Shown here: one piece after another, positions 1 through 8,190 of the stretch
How positions within the stretch are numbered: the first letter of the stretch is position 1
Layout of the letters: each line of letters opens with the position of its first letter
DNA from: Holophagaceae bacterium
GTDB lineage: Bacteria > Acidobacteriota > Holophagae > Holophagales > Holophagaceae
Assembly: GCA_017859955.1 (NCBI GenBank)
Contig: JAFNAB010000018.1
Location: forward strand, 1 to 39,359
DNA: 39,359 bases
Reading direction: 5' to 3'
Translations under genes and position numbers: made by a program
Notes under the pieces: generated by a model
The model's database searches: none
What the model was told of the DNA's origin: nothing
What the model saw: only the letters and a program-made list of their open reading frames with translations

Positions 1-565
1 AGGTGAATTTTGAATTATTTACATGCCAACATAAAACACCACATTTGCCCCATCCCGCACCACGACTGGCTTTGCTCCTCACTCCATATGGAACTTCGGG
101 CCAGAAGCTGTGGTCAGCCTGTACGCCTTCATCGGAATGGACTCGGAACAGGTCTTCACGGTTCTGGATGGCCCCGGAAATATCCCGGTACCACCAATTT
201 GAACAGGTGGGGCCGTAGTCCATCCACCAGGTGAGCCCCCGCCCCAAAGATTCCAGGAGCCGTCCGGCTCCCGTCAGGGGAGTGCGGGGTGCGGCATAGG
301 CATCCGCAAGGTGCACAAGGCGTTTGAGGTGGTCCACAGGCCCCAAGTGAACCACTGAGCTTTCCAGGTAGTCGATGTCCGCCAAGGAACCTTCGGGGGG
401 AAGATTACCCACCCAAATAAGGTCACCCGGCACCGCAGCCCGGAGGACCTGCGGCCGCAGACGCTCCAGGATGAACCGCAAGCTTTCGCCCTCTCGAGAC
501 CTTGGTCTGGGTCTCCAGAGATGGATGGAAACCCATGGCCGATTCGTCGGCTGAGTGTTCGACAT
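1..565 (-). pseudogene. PL8-like polysaccharide lyase, N-terminal fragment (partial, probably decayed)
   Basis: An open frame starts at ATG 565-563 and runs off the left edge without a stop. Residues about 58-130 fit the alpha-helical domain of polysaccharide lyase family 8 (chondroitin AC, hyaluronate and xanthan lyases): an IDY segment, a HL-RL-LADAY helix, a GLTWWMD segment, then SNWWYRDI and EGVQADHSF. In intact PL8 enzymes the NWW and GxQxDxSF motifs are separated by a long helical stretch. Here only about 20 residues lie between them, and the QHGPQ-type sequence expected after the second motif is missing, so I read this as a gene with an internal deletion. There is no clear signal peptide. 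It lies downstream of lipid A/LPS-type genes on the same strand. The family match is from motif memory, not a search. Confidence 0.45.
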
Positions 566-1037
566 AGAGCGGGTGCGGGCAATAGTGCCTTCCTCGGCTC
601 AGGTGCGCCCCGGAATGGGAAAAGACCACATCAAAGCATGCCTCGAATAAACCAAGCAGCCACGAGCCCCATAACCAGCAGTTCTCTCGTCAGCTTCAGA
701 ATGCCCTTGAACGAGAGTCGGCCGCCCCTGTTGGAGACCATGAGGTTCTCCACCCAATCAACAACAATTAAGTCATATTTCCAGCGATCCGCCGCCGAGG
801 GGGATCGATCATTACAGAGCCCGGATTGGATTCACTGCTGTTCTCTACCAAGACGACTTCAAAGCAGCATCGACATCAGTAATGTAACCAGCATCCCCCT
901 TCTGCCTGTGCCTCAAACCCCGCGAAGCCTTTCCGTTTCCGGACCTCATTCAATCGAACCCGCCATTTGGGTGTCCATCACGGTGCACAGCTCTTCACAA
1001 GGCGATTGCTATATTCTGGGATATTATTATTTATTAA
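566..1037 (-). pseudogene. Frameshifted coding remnants, glycosyltransferase-like
   Basis: No intact gene fits this stretch, but protein-like fragments appear in shifting minus-strand frames. From about 834 to 631 one frame reads KYDLIVVDWVENLMVSN and ends in a stop. The frame beside it (about 656-423) continues with FDVVFSHSGAHLSRGRHYCPHPLY. Together these resemble exopolysaccharide glycosyltransferases with an internal loss. Between about 835 and 1000 there are further fragments (GDAGYITDVDAAL and EVVLVENSSESNPGS) in two frames. Base composition is lower in GC than the rest of the window. I read it as one or two decayed glycan-biosynthesis genes downstream of the TupA-like gene. Confidence 0.35.
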
Positions 1038-1916
1038 TCAAGACTCGGGAACACAAAAACCATCCTTACCAAAGACCCTCCTGGCGAATTCCCACTCCCC
1101 GGAGGCAGGAATGAAGGACTCGCTAGCATTGGCGTGGCAGTGGGTGATTTCACCCACATAGATCCTCTTTCCATCATTGTAGAAATCGATGCGCACAAAG
1201 GGAAAGGGCTCACTCAGTCTGGTTGCCAGACTCAGCATTTCGGACAGATTCGCCGGTGGGTCCACCTTCCGCGCTACGGGATGGGCGATGGTGTAGGGGA
1301 GCAGCTCCCACTCCGTGGAATAGAGGCTGCGCAGGTGCCTGGTGCGACGATCCATATCCACCTGGATGACCTTGGGTTCCCCCCGGAAGCAAAAAACCTT
1401 CAGATCATCCACGTCAACCCGGTCAAACAGCAGAGGCTCGACAATGACCTTGGGCTCCAGATCCCTATAGTTCTGCTCGCGCCACCGGTCATAAAAATTA
1501 CTCCGAAACCAGCCCTTTATGCGTTCCAGGTCCAGGGGCTCGCCATTCAATCGCAGGATCACTTCGCCGGACATGTGGGTGGGCTTGATAACGCACCGTT
1601 CAGGGAAATCGAAGGCCTGGACAGCTTCCAGATTTTTGCAGATACCAAGGGTAGGCACGTTGTAGTCCTCACCCACTGTGTCCCGGATGTAGACCTTCAC
1701 CAGCTCCTTGTCAGAGGTCTCGGTGCAGCGTTTCTCCAGCAGCTTTCCCGAGGTCTTGATCCAGTAAAGGGCATCATTCAAAGAGCCTCCACGGACCTTC
1801 GGCAACCTCCCGTGGTAGCCGTAGAACTGCATTAAGGCAACCAAGTCGTCAGCCCAGGGCCTTTTCGCAAGGCACTTCCGGCAGAGTCGCTCGAGCCTTC
1901 GACAGAGTTTTTTCAA
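1038..1916 (-). CDS. TupA-like ATP-grasp protein (polysaccharide/teichuronopeptide-type biosynthesis)
   Basis: This 292-residue protein resembles the ATPgrasp_TupA family, named for the Bacillus teichuronopeptide gene and common in capsule and LPS loci. Visible family features are a substrate-side segment LNDALYWIKTSGKLLE, a VIKPTHMSGEVIL strand-loop typical of ATP-grasp nucleotide binding, a VEPLL segment and a C-terminal VRIDFYNDGKRIYVGEITHCHA block that would carry the metal-binding acids. The start is TTG at 1916-1914, overlapping the TGA stop of the upstream acyltransferase gene (TTGA), so translational coupling is likely. It is probably cytoplasmic and joins an amino acid or similar group to a surface glycan; the substrate is unknown. 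Its GC content is lower than that of the core genes in the window, as is usual for surface-glycan genes gained by transfer. Confidence 0.8.
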   Translation of the reverse strand: MKKLCRRLERLCRKCLAKRPWADDLVALMQFYGYHGRLPKVRGGSLNDALYWIKTSGKLLEKRCTETSDKELVKVYIRDTVGEDYNVPTLGICKNLEAVQAFDFPERCVIKPTHMSGEVILRLNGEPLDLERIKGWFRSNFYDRWREQNYRDLEPKVIVEPLLFDRVDVDDLKVFCFRGEPKVIQVDMDRRTRHLRSLYSTEWELLPYTIAHPVARKVDPPANLSEMLSLATRLSEPFPFVRIDFYNDGKRIYVGEITHCHANASESFIPASGEWEFARRVFGKDGFCVPES

Positions 1917-2893
1917 TGTCGACCAACAACCACATTATCGCCGGCCTGCGTTTCGGTGTCGGCTGGCTGCACCTTCTCCGGGGGCAAAGATCCGGCTTTC
2001 GGTTGGGTCTTGAACCTCCGGTGCATCCAGAACCACCAAGCCGGGTCCTGGCGGACCTCATCCTCGATACAGGTCGTCATGAGCTGGGTGGCGGCCAGGA
2101 TGTCCTGATCCGGATTCCCGGTCCTGGGGGCGTGGAAGGGGGGGCGTATCAGGACGGTCACAGAACCGTCGGGATGGACGCGGTTGAAGATTGGCAGGAT
2201 GGGCAGGTCGTAGCGGGTCGCCAGCATCCCGGCGGTGGGGAAGGTGGAGGCCCATTGCCCGAAGAACCGGGTGAAGACCCCGTTCTTCTGGGCGTCCTGG
2301 TCCAACAGGAAGCCGATGGCCTTGCCCTGCTTGAGGGCCTTGAGGGACTCACGAACCGCACCGTTCTTGGCGATCACCGAGTTCCCGAAACGCCCCCGCA
2401 ATCCGCTCAGGTAGGGTTCCAGCAGGGGATTGTCCAGTTCCCGCCCGATGACAGCCAGGGATCGCCCTTCCAGACTCAGCCCCAGGGCCATCAGCTCCCA
2501 GTTGCCGAAATGACCAGTCAGGGCGATGGTGCCCTTGCCCTCGGCGGCTGCCGCGTCGAAGTGTTCCAGGCCCTCGATGCGAACCAGATCCCGGATGCGC
2601 TCCGGACTCATGGTCAGCATCCGCAGGGTGGCCAGGAGCATGGAACCGAAATTGGCAAAACAGCGGCGAGTCAACCGTCGCACTTCCGTCTCATCGACCC
2701 CAAGATCCGAAGCCCGAAGGTTGCTGCGGACAATGCGACGATGGGCCGGGTCAAGGAACCAGACCAGGAGACCCAATCCCGCTCCCAGGCGGCAGGCGCC
2801 GCGCCAGGTGAGGAGGCGGATCAGAACCTCGGCGATCTTGAAGAGACCGAATTCGATCCAGTGCTGAAGGTTGGGCTGGTTGATACGGGCCAT
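1913..2893 (-). CDS. lpxL: Lipid A acyltransferase of the LpxL/HtrB family
   Basis: This 326-residue inner-membrane protein matches the LpxL/LpxM late acyltransferases that add a secondary acyl chain to the lipid A precursor. The catalytic HX4E motif is seen as GHFGNWE near residue 126. It is followed by the family's GKAIGFLLDQD and FFGQWASTFPTAGMLA segments and the C-terminal PAWWFWMHRRFK block. An AAGGA ribosome site precedes ATG 2893. The last 30 residues or so are a polar, low-complexity tail beyond the usual family end. It lies 30 bases after the GT9 gene and overlaps the TupA-like gene by three bases, so the three form an envelope operon. Which acyl chain or position it modifies cannot be read from sequence. 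Confidence 0.88.
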   Translation of the reverse strand: MARINQPNLQHWIEFGLFKIAEVLIRLLTWRGACRLGAGLGLLVWFLDPAHRRIVRSNLRASDLGVDETEVRRLTRRCFANFGSMLLATLRMLTMSPERIRDLVRIEGLEHFDAAAAEGKGTIALTGHFGNWELMALGLSLEGRSLAVIGRELDNPLLEPYLSGLRGRFGNSVIAKNGAVRESLKALKQGKAIGFLLDQDAQKNGVFTRFFGQWASTFPTAGMLATRYDLPILPIFNRVHPDGSVTVLIRPPFHAPRTGNPDQDILAATQLMTTCIEDEVRQDPAWWFWMHRRFKTQPKAGSLPPEKVQPADTETQAGDNVVVGRH

Positions 2894-2923
2894 GAAATCC
2901 TTGGAGGTGAAATACCGGGAGGC

Positions 2924-4024
2924 TCAGTATCGCACAGCCAGCCGACGGACTGCCTCCCACACCGGAGGGGTCTGGATCACGCTCACGCCACACCCAAGGG
3001 GAGCGACAATCTGCATTTCTGGCATCCCCTCCAGGGGGCGCCAGAGACCATGAGCTCCCCCCGTTGATGGACACAGACTCACCACCGGGACGCCCAACCC
3101 GTAACCAACCTGTCGCAGGGCCAGGTCCGAGGCCACCAGGAGACGCGCCCTGGCAATGGCCGCCGCCAGTTCCAGAAGGGGAGCGCCTGCGGGATAGATG
3201 GTCGATCCGGGCAAGCGGCCCTGCAGGGCCTCCAGGTCGGAGTCGTCGAGCTGCTGGCAGATGACCAGCACCTTGAGACCCAAGTGCTCCCAGACTTGCT
3301 GGATCAGATCCCGGCAGGCGGCCTCCGACCACTTGTATTCAGAGTCCCGAGCCTCCCAGTGGATCACAATAAAGTTGCCTTCGGTCAATCCTAGTGCCCC
3401 CAGTGCCAGGGTGGCGGCTTCCCGGTAACGGGGATGTGGGGCAAGGCTCGGCTCCTCATTCTCGGGTTCGGCGTATCCCGAAATGGCGTCCGCAACCACC
3501 ATGGGCAGCTTCTCCCGAAGAGAAATCCCCCGGTTGGCAGACAGGGCCTGAATGTTATAGAAGACCGAGTGCTCAAGTCTGGGGTAGTGGGCGACCTTGA
3601 GGGCCTTCCGCCCCCCGACCAGGTTGGCGATCAGGCCGTTCTCCGAGGTATCGCTGAGCATCAGGTTGAGAACCAGGTCGTAATCCCGCTTGCGCAACGA
3701 GGCGATCTTCCCGAGTCTGCCCATCCAGCCTCCCGGCAGCACGAAGGCCTCATCCACCTCGGGACATTGCTCCGCCACGGCGAAGTTGCCTTCAGACGCC
3801 AGCACATCGAGCCTGCAGTTGGGCGCCAGCCTCTTGATGAGGCGGAAGGCCGGAAGGGAGGCCACCATGTGGGGAACCCCATCATGCCTCAGAACCAGTA
3901 TCCTGCGAAGCCTGAACCCATCGGCCTTCCTGAAGGTGCCCTGGTTGCCCAGGGGCCACTTCAACAGCGTGCAGAAAAGCCTGCGACAGATCAGCCTCAG
4001 ACCGCCGTCCACCCTTGCCGACAT
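2924..4024 (-). CDS. Glycosyltransferase family 9 (heptosyltransferase-like)
   Basis: This 366-residue protein resembles GT9 enzymes such as the LPS heptosyltransferases WaaC and WaaF. The N-terminal half has RRILVLRHDGVPHMVASLPAFRLIKR, the usual acceptor-domain start with a GD-type loop, and the second half has VIHWEARDSEYKWSE and a VASDLALRQVGYGLGVPVVSLC segment, a variant of the donor-site block SNDSGPxHLAAALGVPVVALFG. The start at ATG 4024 is preceded by GGGAGG at good spacing; an upstream in-frame ATG at 4264 would overlap the divergent dipeptidase gene and lacks family similarity. It is the first gene of the lpxL/TupA operon and probably acts on the LPS core at the cytoplasmic face. The donor sugar is not known. 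Confidence 0.82.
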   Translation of the reverse strand: MSARVDGGLRLICRRLFCTLLKWPLGNQGTFRKADGFRLRRILVLRHDGVPHMVASLPAFRLIKRLAPNCRLDVLASEGNFAVAEQCPEVDEAFVLPGGWMGRLGKIASLRKRDYDLVLNLMLSDTSENGLIANLVGGRKALKVAHYPRLEHSVFYNIQALSANRGISLREKLPMVVADAISGYAEPENEEPSLAPHPRYREAATLALGALGLTEGNFIVIHWEARDSEYKWSEAACRDLIQQVWEHLGLKVLVICQQLDDSDLEALQGRLPGSTIYPAGAPLLELAAAIARARLLVASDLALRQVGYGLGVPVVSLCPSTGGAHGLWRPLEGMPEMQIVAPLGCGVSVIQTPPVWEAVRRLAVRY

Positions 4025-4149
4025 CGTTCCTCCCGGCTCAAAGGATGCGAGGAAGCCCCCCCAAGGGATTCCTTCGCAGTGGGAACGGCAGGGATGGCCC
4101 GCTGAGCCGCGCCTTTCATCCGCCGGACGGACCTGGGCAAACTGATCCC

Positions 4150-5148
4150 ATGTCCATTCCCTTTCTGACCCTCGATTCCCATGTGGACACCCTGGAGCGT
4201 GCCCTGGATGCGGCCCTGGACCTCCGCAGGGAAAACCGTGACCTGGCCTGTCTCGATCTCCCAAGAATGGAAGCGGGCCTTCTCTGGAGTGCCTGCTTCA
4301 CGGCCTTCCTGCCCCAGGGCCCCCTGACGGAGGATGCACGGTGCACCGCCCTTGGCCGGGCAGAGGCCATGTGGGACATCCTGGATGCCCTGGCGGTCTC
4401 CGCCCCGGAACGATGCGGGAGGGCCCGCAACCCCAGGGAGCTGCGAAACCTGCACGCCCAGGGCCGCCGTGCCCTGGTGGCCTGCATGGAGAATTCCTAC
4501 CCCCTTGGCCAGGATCTGACAACCCTGGACAGGGTGGCAGCCAGGGGACTGGCCTACCTCACCCTCTGTCACCAGGGGGCCAACTGGGTCTGCGGCAGCA
4601 ATCTGGAACCTCACCAGGGGCTCACGGCCTTCGGGAGGCAATTGGTGATCCGGTTGAACCAACTCGGAATCATGGTGGACATCAGCCACGCCTCGGAACG
4701 GAGCGCCTGGGAGGCCCTGGAACGCAGTGAGGCCCCTGTCATCGCCAGCCACAGCAGCTGCAAGGCCCTCTGCGACCACCGCCGCAACCTGCCGGATGAC
4801 CTGATCCGGGCCATCGCCCACTCAGGCGGCGTGGTCCAGCTCTGCGCCTACGGCCCCTTCCTGCGAAGCGGAGCCGGAGAGAATGAGGCCTCTGTCTCGG
4901 ATTTTGTGGATCACCTGGAGCACGCCATCTCCCTGGTGGGGGTCGAGCACGTGGGTATCGGTTCGGACTTCGATGGCGGTGGCGGCCTATCGGATTGCCC
5001 GGATGCCTCCCATCTCCCCAGGATCACGGAAGAGCTGCTGCGGCGGGGCCATGGGGAGGCCCACTTGAAACAGATCTGGGGGGCCAACTTCCTGAGAACC
5101 TGGGACGAGGCACTGAGACTTGCGAATGGAAGCCATCCCCACCCGTGA
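4150..5148 (+). CDS. Membrane-dipeptidase-type peptidase, family M19
   Basis: This 332-residue protein matches the renal-dipeptidase family M19, di-zinc enzymes that hydrolyse dipeptides, often with D-residues. The metal ligands are visible in order: HxD in DSHVD near residue 10, the bridging Glu in ACMEN, His in VDISHAS, His in IASHSSC, and the Asp in GSDFDG. There is no obvious signal peptide, so it is probably cytoplasmic, as with many bacterial members. ATG 4150 was chosen because the family begins with the short strand leading into DSHVD; an upstream in-frame ATG at 4015 would read antisense into the divergent GT9 gene. The 3' end overlaps the convergent comEC gene by about 125 bases. 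It may recycle dipeptides from peptidoglycan or protein turnover. Confidence 0.88.
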   Translation: MSIPFLTLDSHVDTLERALDAALDLRRENRDLACLDLPRMEAGLLWSACFTAFLPQGPLTEDARCTALGRAEAMWDILDALAVSAPERCGRARNPRELRNLHAQGRRALVACMENSYPLGQDLTTLDRVAARGLAYLTLCHQGANWVCGSNLEPHQGLTAFGRQLVIRLNQLGIMVDISHASERSAWEALERSEAPVIASHSSCKALCDHRRNLPDDLIRAIAHSGGVVQLCAYGPFLRSGAGENEASVSDFVDHLEHAISLVGVEHVGIGSDFDGGGGLSDCPDASHLPRITEELLRRGHGEAHLKQIWGANFLRTWDEALRLANGSHPHP

Positions 5149-7417
5149 TCCGCCACCCCTCCGGATGAACCTCGAGGCACACCCCGAAGTGCTCCCCGGT
5201 GACCCACACCCATGGGACGCCCGCCCGCTCAAGAGTGGCCAGGGTGACCGAGTCCGGATGGCCGAAGCGGTTGTGCCGCCCCGCTGTGATCAGGACCACC
5301 TCAGGACTGAGGGCCTTGATCCAGGCGCGATCGGTGGCGTTGCCACCCCCGTGGTGTCCCGGCTTCAGGAGGCGCCGGAAGGAGCCCGGACCCGGGTTCC
5401 CCTCATCCAGGAGATCCCGTTCCTGGATGGCGAGGGCGTCACCCATCAGCCAAAGCTCTCGGTCCTGCCAGCGGACCCTGAGAACCACCGAGGCCATATT
5501 GGCATCGGCTAAAGCCAGGGGAGCCGGGGGCCAGCGGACGGAGAATTGAGCCTTACCGCGTTCCCAGGCATTTCCCCGCATCAGCGGGAAACCCGAAGGG
5601 AGACTCGGTGCAAAGGGATGCCAGTCAGAAGGATACGCCAGGGCCGCTCCCCGGACGGAGGCCAGGGGCCAGAGCCGGGCCAGGGTGGACCACCCACCGG
5701 CATGATCTCCATGAGGGTGGGTGAGAATCAGGTGCACCGGCTCCCGCACCCCCCGGCGGCTGAGAACCCGGACCAGACGTCGGGCACTCCAGGGGCTTCC
5801 CCCCGTGTCCACCAGGGTAGCCTCGCCCCCGGGCACCCGCAGAAGGAGGGCATCCCCCTGCCCGATCTCCACACTTTCCAGACTCAACGCCTGCGGACGG
5901 ACTCCCGTTCCCCGGCTGGCAAGAAGCCCCAGGCTGGCGAGCACCAGCCCCAGCACCAGGGCGCGGGTGCGCCGGAAATGGGCGTGGAAATGGGCCAACA
6001 TAAGCCAGCCCAGGGTCAGGGCGATCCAGGGCCACAGGATGCCGGTGGCCAGGGGCAGCACCCGGGCGAAAAAGGGCGTAACCCCCTCCCCACACCAGGC
6101 CAGGAGTTTGGCCGTCGCCCCAACAATGCCAGGGATCGGCACCAGGGTCAGGACAAGACATAGGGGGGTAAGGAATACCACCAAGGGCAGAACCAGAAGG
6201 TTGGCGGGGATTCCCCAGAGGGGAGCGCCGCCATGCAGAAGCGCCAGGATAGGCAGGGTGGAGAACCAAGGTGCCGCCATCCGGGCCAAAGGAAGGGCCC
6301 AGCGCCCCAGCAAGGGAGCAAGCAATCCGGCCAGGGGCTCCGCACCCCAGATCAGTCCAAGCAGGGCCGACCAGGCCAGGAGAAAGCCCGGTTCACAGCC
6401 CGCAGCCGGGTGAAAAAGCATCCAGAGAAGGAGCGCCCCATGGAGCGTCAGCACCGGGGGGAGTTTCCAACCACTCTCCCGGCCCAGAGCCCAGGCGAAA
6501 CCCATCAGGAGTCCTCGCCATACCGGAGCAGAAAAACCCACCAACAGCGCGTAGGCCAGCCCCGCAGCAGAGGCGCTCCAGGCGGAACCCCTGCGGAACA
6601 GGCGGTTCCAAAGCCACAGGGCGGCTCCCATGACCAGGGTGACCTGGAGTCCCGAAACCACCAGGGTATGGATGGTTCCACTCTCGGCAAAGGCCGAGAA
6701 CACCTCGTCCCGGGCAGGCGGGAGTCCCAGGGTCAAAGCCCCCCAGAGATCCTTGGCCAGAGGAGGCAGCCCCAGGGCATCGAAGCGCCGCCGCATGAAG
6801 ACCTGGAATCTCAGCAGGGGAGAAGGTGCGGGGCTCCCAAGGACTTCCATAAGCAGGGCCGAACGCAGATGAACCCGTCGAGGAGCCTCGTCACTGCGCG
6901 CCCGCCAAAGCGGTCGCTCCCCCAGAAAGCCTGGCGCCGGCCCCACTTTCCGCAATTCCCCCCTGAAGCGCACCGGTGTCCCCGGAAGGGGAGCGGCCTC
7001 CCCCTCCAGGGGAAGGGTAACGGGAAGCTCCAACCCCTTCAGGGAAACGGGCGCGAGGACCTCCAGGCGACCGACCCGGCGCTCCCCCACCACCGACCAG
7101 GGGGCGCAGACCCGGGCCTCCAGTTCCACAACCCCCTCAGGCAGTGCCGTCTCCCAGCGAGCCTTCCGGGCCAGGCCCAACAGGGTGATCCAGGCCAGGA
7201 TTACGGCGAGAGACAGAACCCGCCAGCGCCGAAAGGCCAGGAGCGGAAGAGCTATCAGAACCAGGATCCATCCCAACCAGAGGAGTTTCGGGGAAAGCTG
7301 CCCATCCCAGGTTTCTGGAATGATCCATGGGAGCGCACAGGCCAAGGCCAGAGCCCAGGGCAAGCCCCAAAGCCCGGCGCCGCTGAAGCGCTGCCAGATT
7401 CCAGTCCGTGAGAGCAT
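5024..7417 (-). CDS. comEC: ComEC/Rec2-family DNA-uptake channel with metallo-beta-lactamase domain
   Basis: This polytopic protein of about 797 residues has the three parts of ComEC. The N-terminal segment has several membrane spans and a beta-rich OB-like region. The central Competence domain contains ESGTIHTLVVSGLQVTL, a variant of the family's SGxxHLLAISGxH motif. The C-terminal metallo-beta-lactamase domain has THPHGDHAGG near residue 565 and later LKPGHHGG and RHNRFGHP. It carries single-stranded DNA across the inner membrane in transformation. I take ATG 7417; in-frame starts at 7447 and 7489 exist, and 7447 would share a CATG with the start of the divergent gene. The final residues, about 35 of them (rich in Pro, Ser and Arg), extend past the usual end into the dipeptidase gene. 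Confidence 0.9.
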   Translation of the reverse strand: MLSRTGIWQRFSGAGLWGLPWALALACALPWIIPETWDGQLSPKLLWLGWILVLIALPLLAFRRWRVLSLAVILAWITLLGLARKARWETALPEGVVELEARVCAPWSVVGERRVGRLEVLAPVSLKGLELPVTLPLEGEAAPLPGTPVRFRGELRKVGPAPGFLGERPLWRARSDEAPRRVHLRSALLMEVLGSPAPSPLLRFQVFMRRRFDALGLPPLAKDLWGALTLGLPPARDEVFSAFAESGTIHTLVVSGLQVTLVMGAALWLWNRLFRRGSAWSASAAGLAYALLVGFSAPVWRGLLMGFAWALGRESGWKLPPVLTLHGALLLWMLFHPAAGCEPGFLLAWSALLGLIWGAEPLAGLLAPLLGRWALPLARMAAPWFSTLPILALLHGGAPLWGIPANLLVLPLVVFLTPLCLVLTLVPIPGIVGATAKLLAWCGEGVTPFFARVLPLATGILWPWIALTLGWLMLAHFHAHFRRTRALVLGLVLASLGLLASRGTGVRPQALSLESVEIGQGDALLLRVPGGEATLVDTGGSPWSARRLVRVLSRRGVREPVHLILTHPHGDHAGGWSTLARLWPLASVRGAALAYPSDWHPFAPSLPSGFPLMRGNAWERGKAQFSVRWPPAPLALADANMASVVLRVRWQDRELWLMGDALAIQERDLLDEGNPGPGSFRRLLKPGHHGGGNATDRAWIKALSPEVVLITAGRHNRFGHPDSVTLATLERAGVPWVWVTGEHFGVCLEVHPEGWRITGGDGFHSQVSVPRPRFSGSWPPRSVSSGPPHGPAAAALP

Positions 7418-7445
7418 AATGGATTGTACCTGCCCGGGATCAACC

Positions 7446-8138
7446 ATGATAATCTCATTAAAACCACTACTCTGCTGCCTGGCCTTCATGATCCCCCTTC
7501 AGGCCTGGAGCCCTCGTTTCCACGAGACCCAGACCCGGATGGCCCTGGGGATGGTGCCCCAGGGAATGAGGCAGTTCCTGCTCCTGCATCCCTTTGCACT
7601 TTCCGAGGGCACACGGGGCATCCCCAACGATCAGGTGCCGACGGTTGAAGAAGTCGAGGAGCAGTTCCAGCGCATCCTGCGAATGAGCGATGAGCGGAGG
7701 CACCCCGAGACCCTCGTCAAGGAACTGGGCATCCTCGCCCACAAGGTACAACTCCTGTCGGACCCCTCCGCCCTGCGTGGCGTAACCCCGCTCCGGGAGC
7801 ATTTCGAGGCCTACGCCGATGAACTCACCCCGCATCTCGTGATCACCAGCGAACCCTGCTGGGCTGCCAAGGGCCCCATCGACCTCCGGGGTCCGCTCCT
7901 TCAGACCGCCAAGACGAAATTCCAGCGATACACCGCACTTTCATCCCAGTTCGATGAGTCAACGCGGCAAAGGATCGGTTCCTGGGATCTGCGGAGCCTG
8001 CCCTTCGCCCAGCTTCAGCTAGCCTTCTCCGATGGGGTCAACGCCACCGCCAATCTATGGATCCTGGCATGGCGAGCCAGCGGGGACCTCTGGGTTTCAC
8101 CAGGGAATTCACACCCTAGCTTCAGCAGCATCGACTAG
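7446..8138 (+). CDS. Secreted protein with S1/P1 nuclease / zinc phospholipase C-like features
   Basis: This is a 230-residue protein with a Sec signal peptide (residues 1-20, cleavage after LQA). If cut there, the mature protein starts with Trp and reads WSPRFHETQTRMAL. In the S1/P1 nuclease and zinc-phospholipase C fold, an N-terminal Trp and a nearby His are zinc ligands (WGxxGHxxI pattern), and a second block with His and Asp follows. Here ELGILAHKVQLLSDP fits that second block. Other family ligands are not obvious, so the enzyme may be degenerate or only distantly related. It starts 28 bases from the divergent comEC start, suggesting a shared promoter region. It lies 52 bases upstream of the pseudokinase-TonB gene, so the two may be co-transcribed. 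The CDS is well supported; the family is tentative. Confidence 0.7.
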   Translation: MIISLKPLLCCLAFMIPLQAWSPRFHETQTRMALGMVPQGMRQFLLLHPFALSEGTRGIPNDQVPTVEEVEEQFQRILRMSDERRHPETLVKELGILAHKVQLLSDPSALRGVTPLREHFEAYADELTPHLVITSEPCWAAKGPIDLRGPLLQTAKTKFQRYTALSSQFDESTRQRIGSWDLRSLPFAQLQLAFSDGVNATANLWILAWRASGDLWVSPGNSHPSFSSID

Positions 8139-8190
8139 GATTTTTTATGAATTGGAGCTATCTTTTCTCAACACAACTTTGGAGACTCTA

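Noticed and set aside
423-629. Intact small minus-strand gene over the PL8-like start
   Set aside because: The first half looks like glycosyltransferase sequence, but the second half (ETQTKVSRGRKLAVHPG...) is only the PL8-like frame read out of phase. It is better read as a remnant that runs into the next gene.
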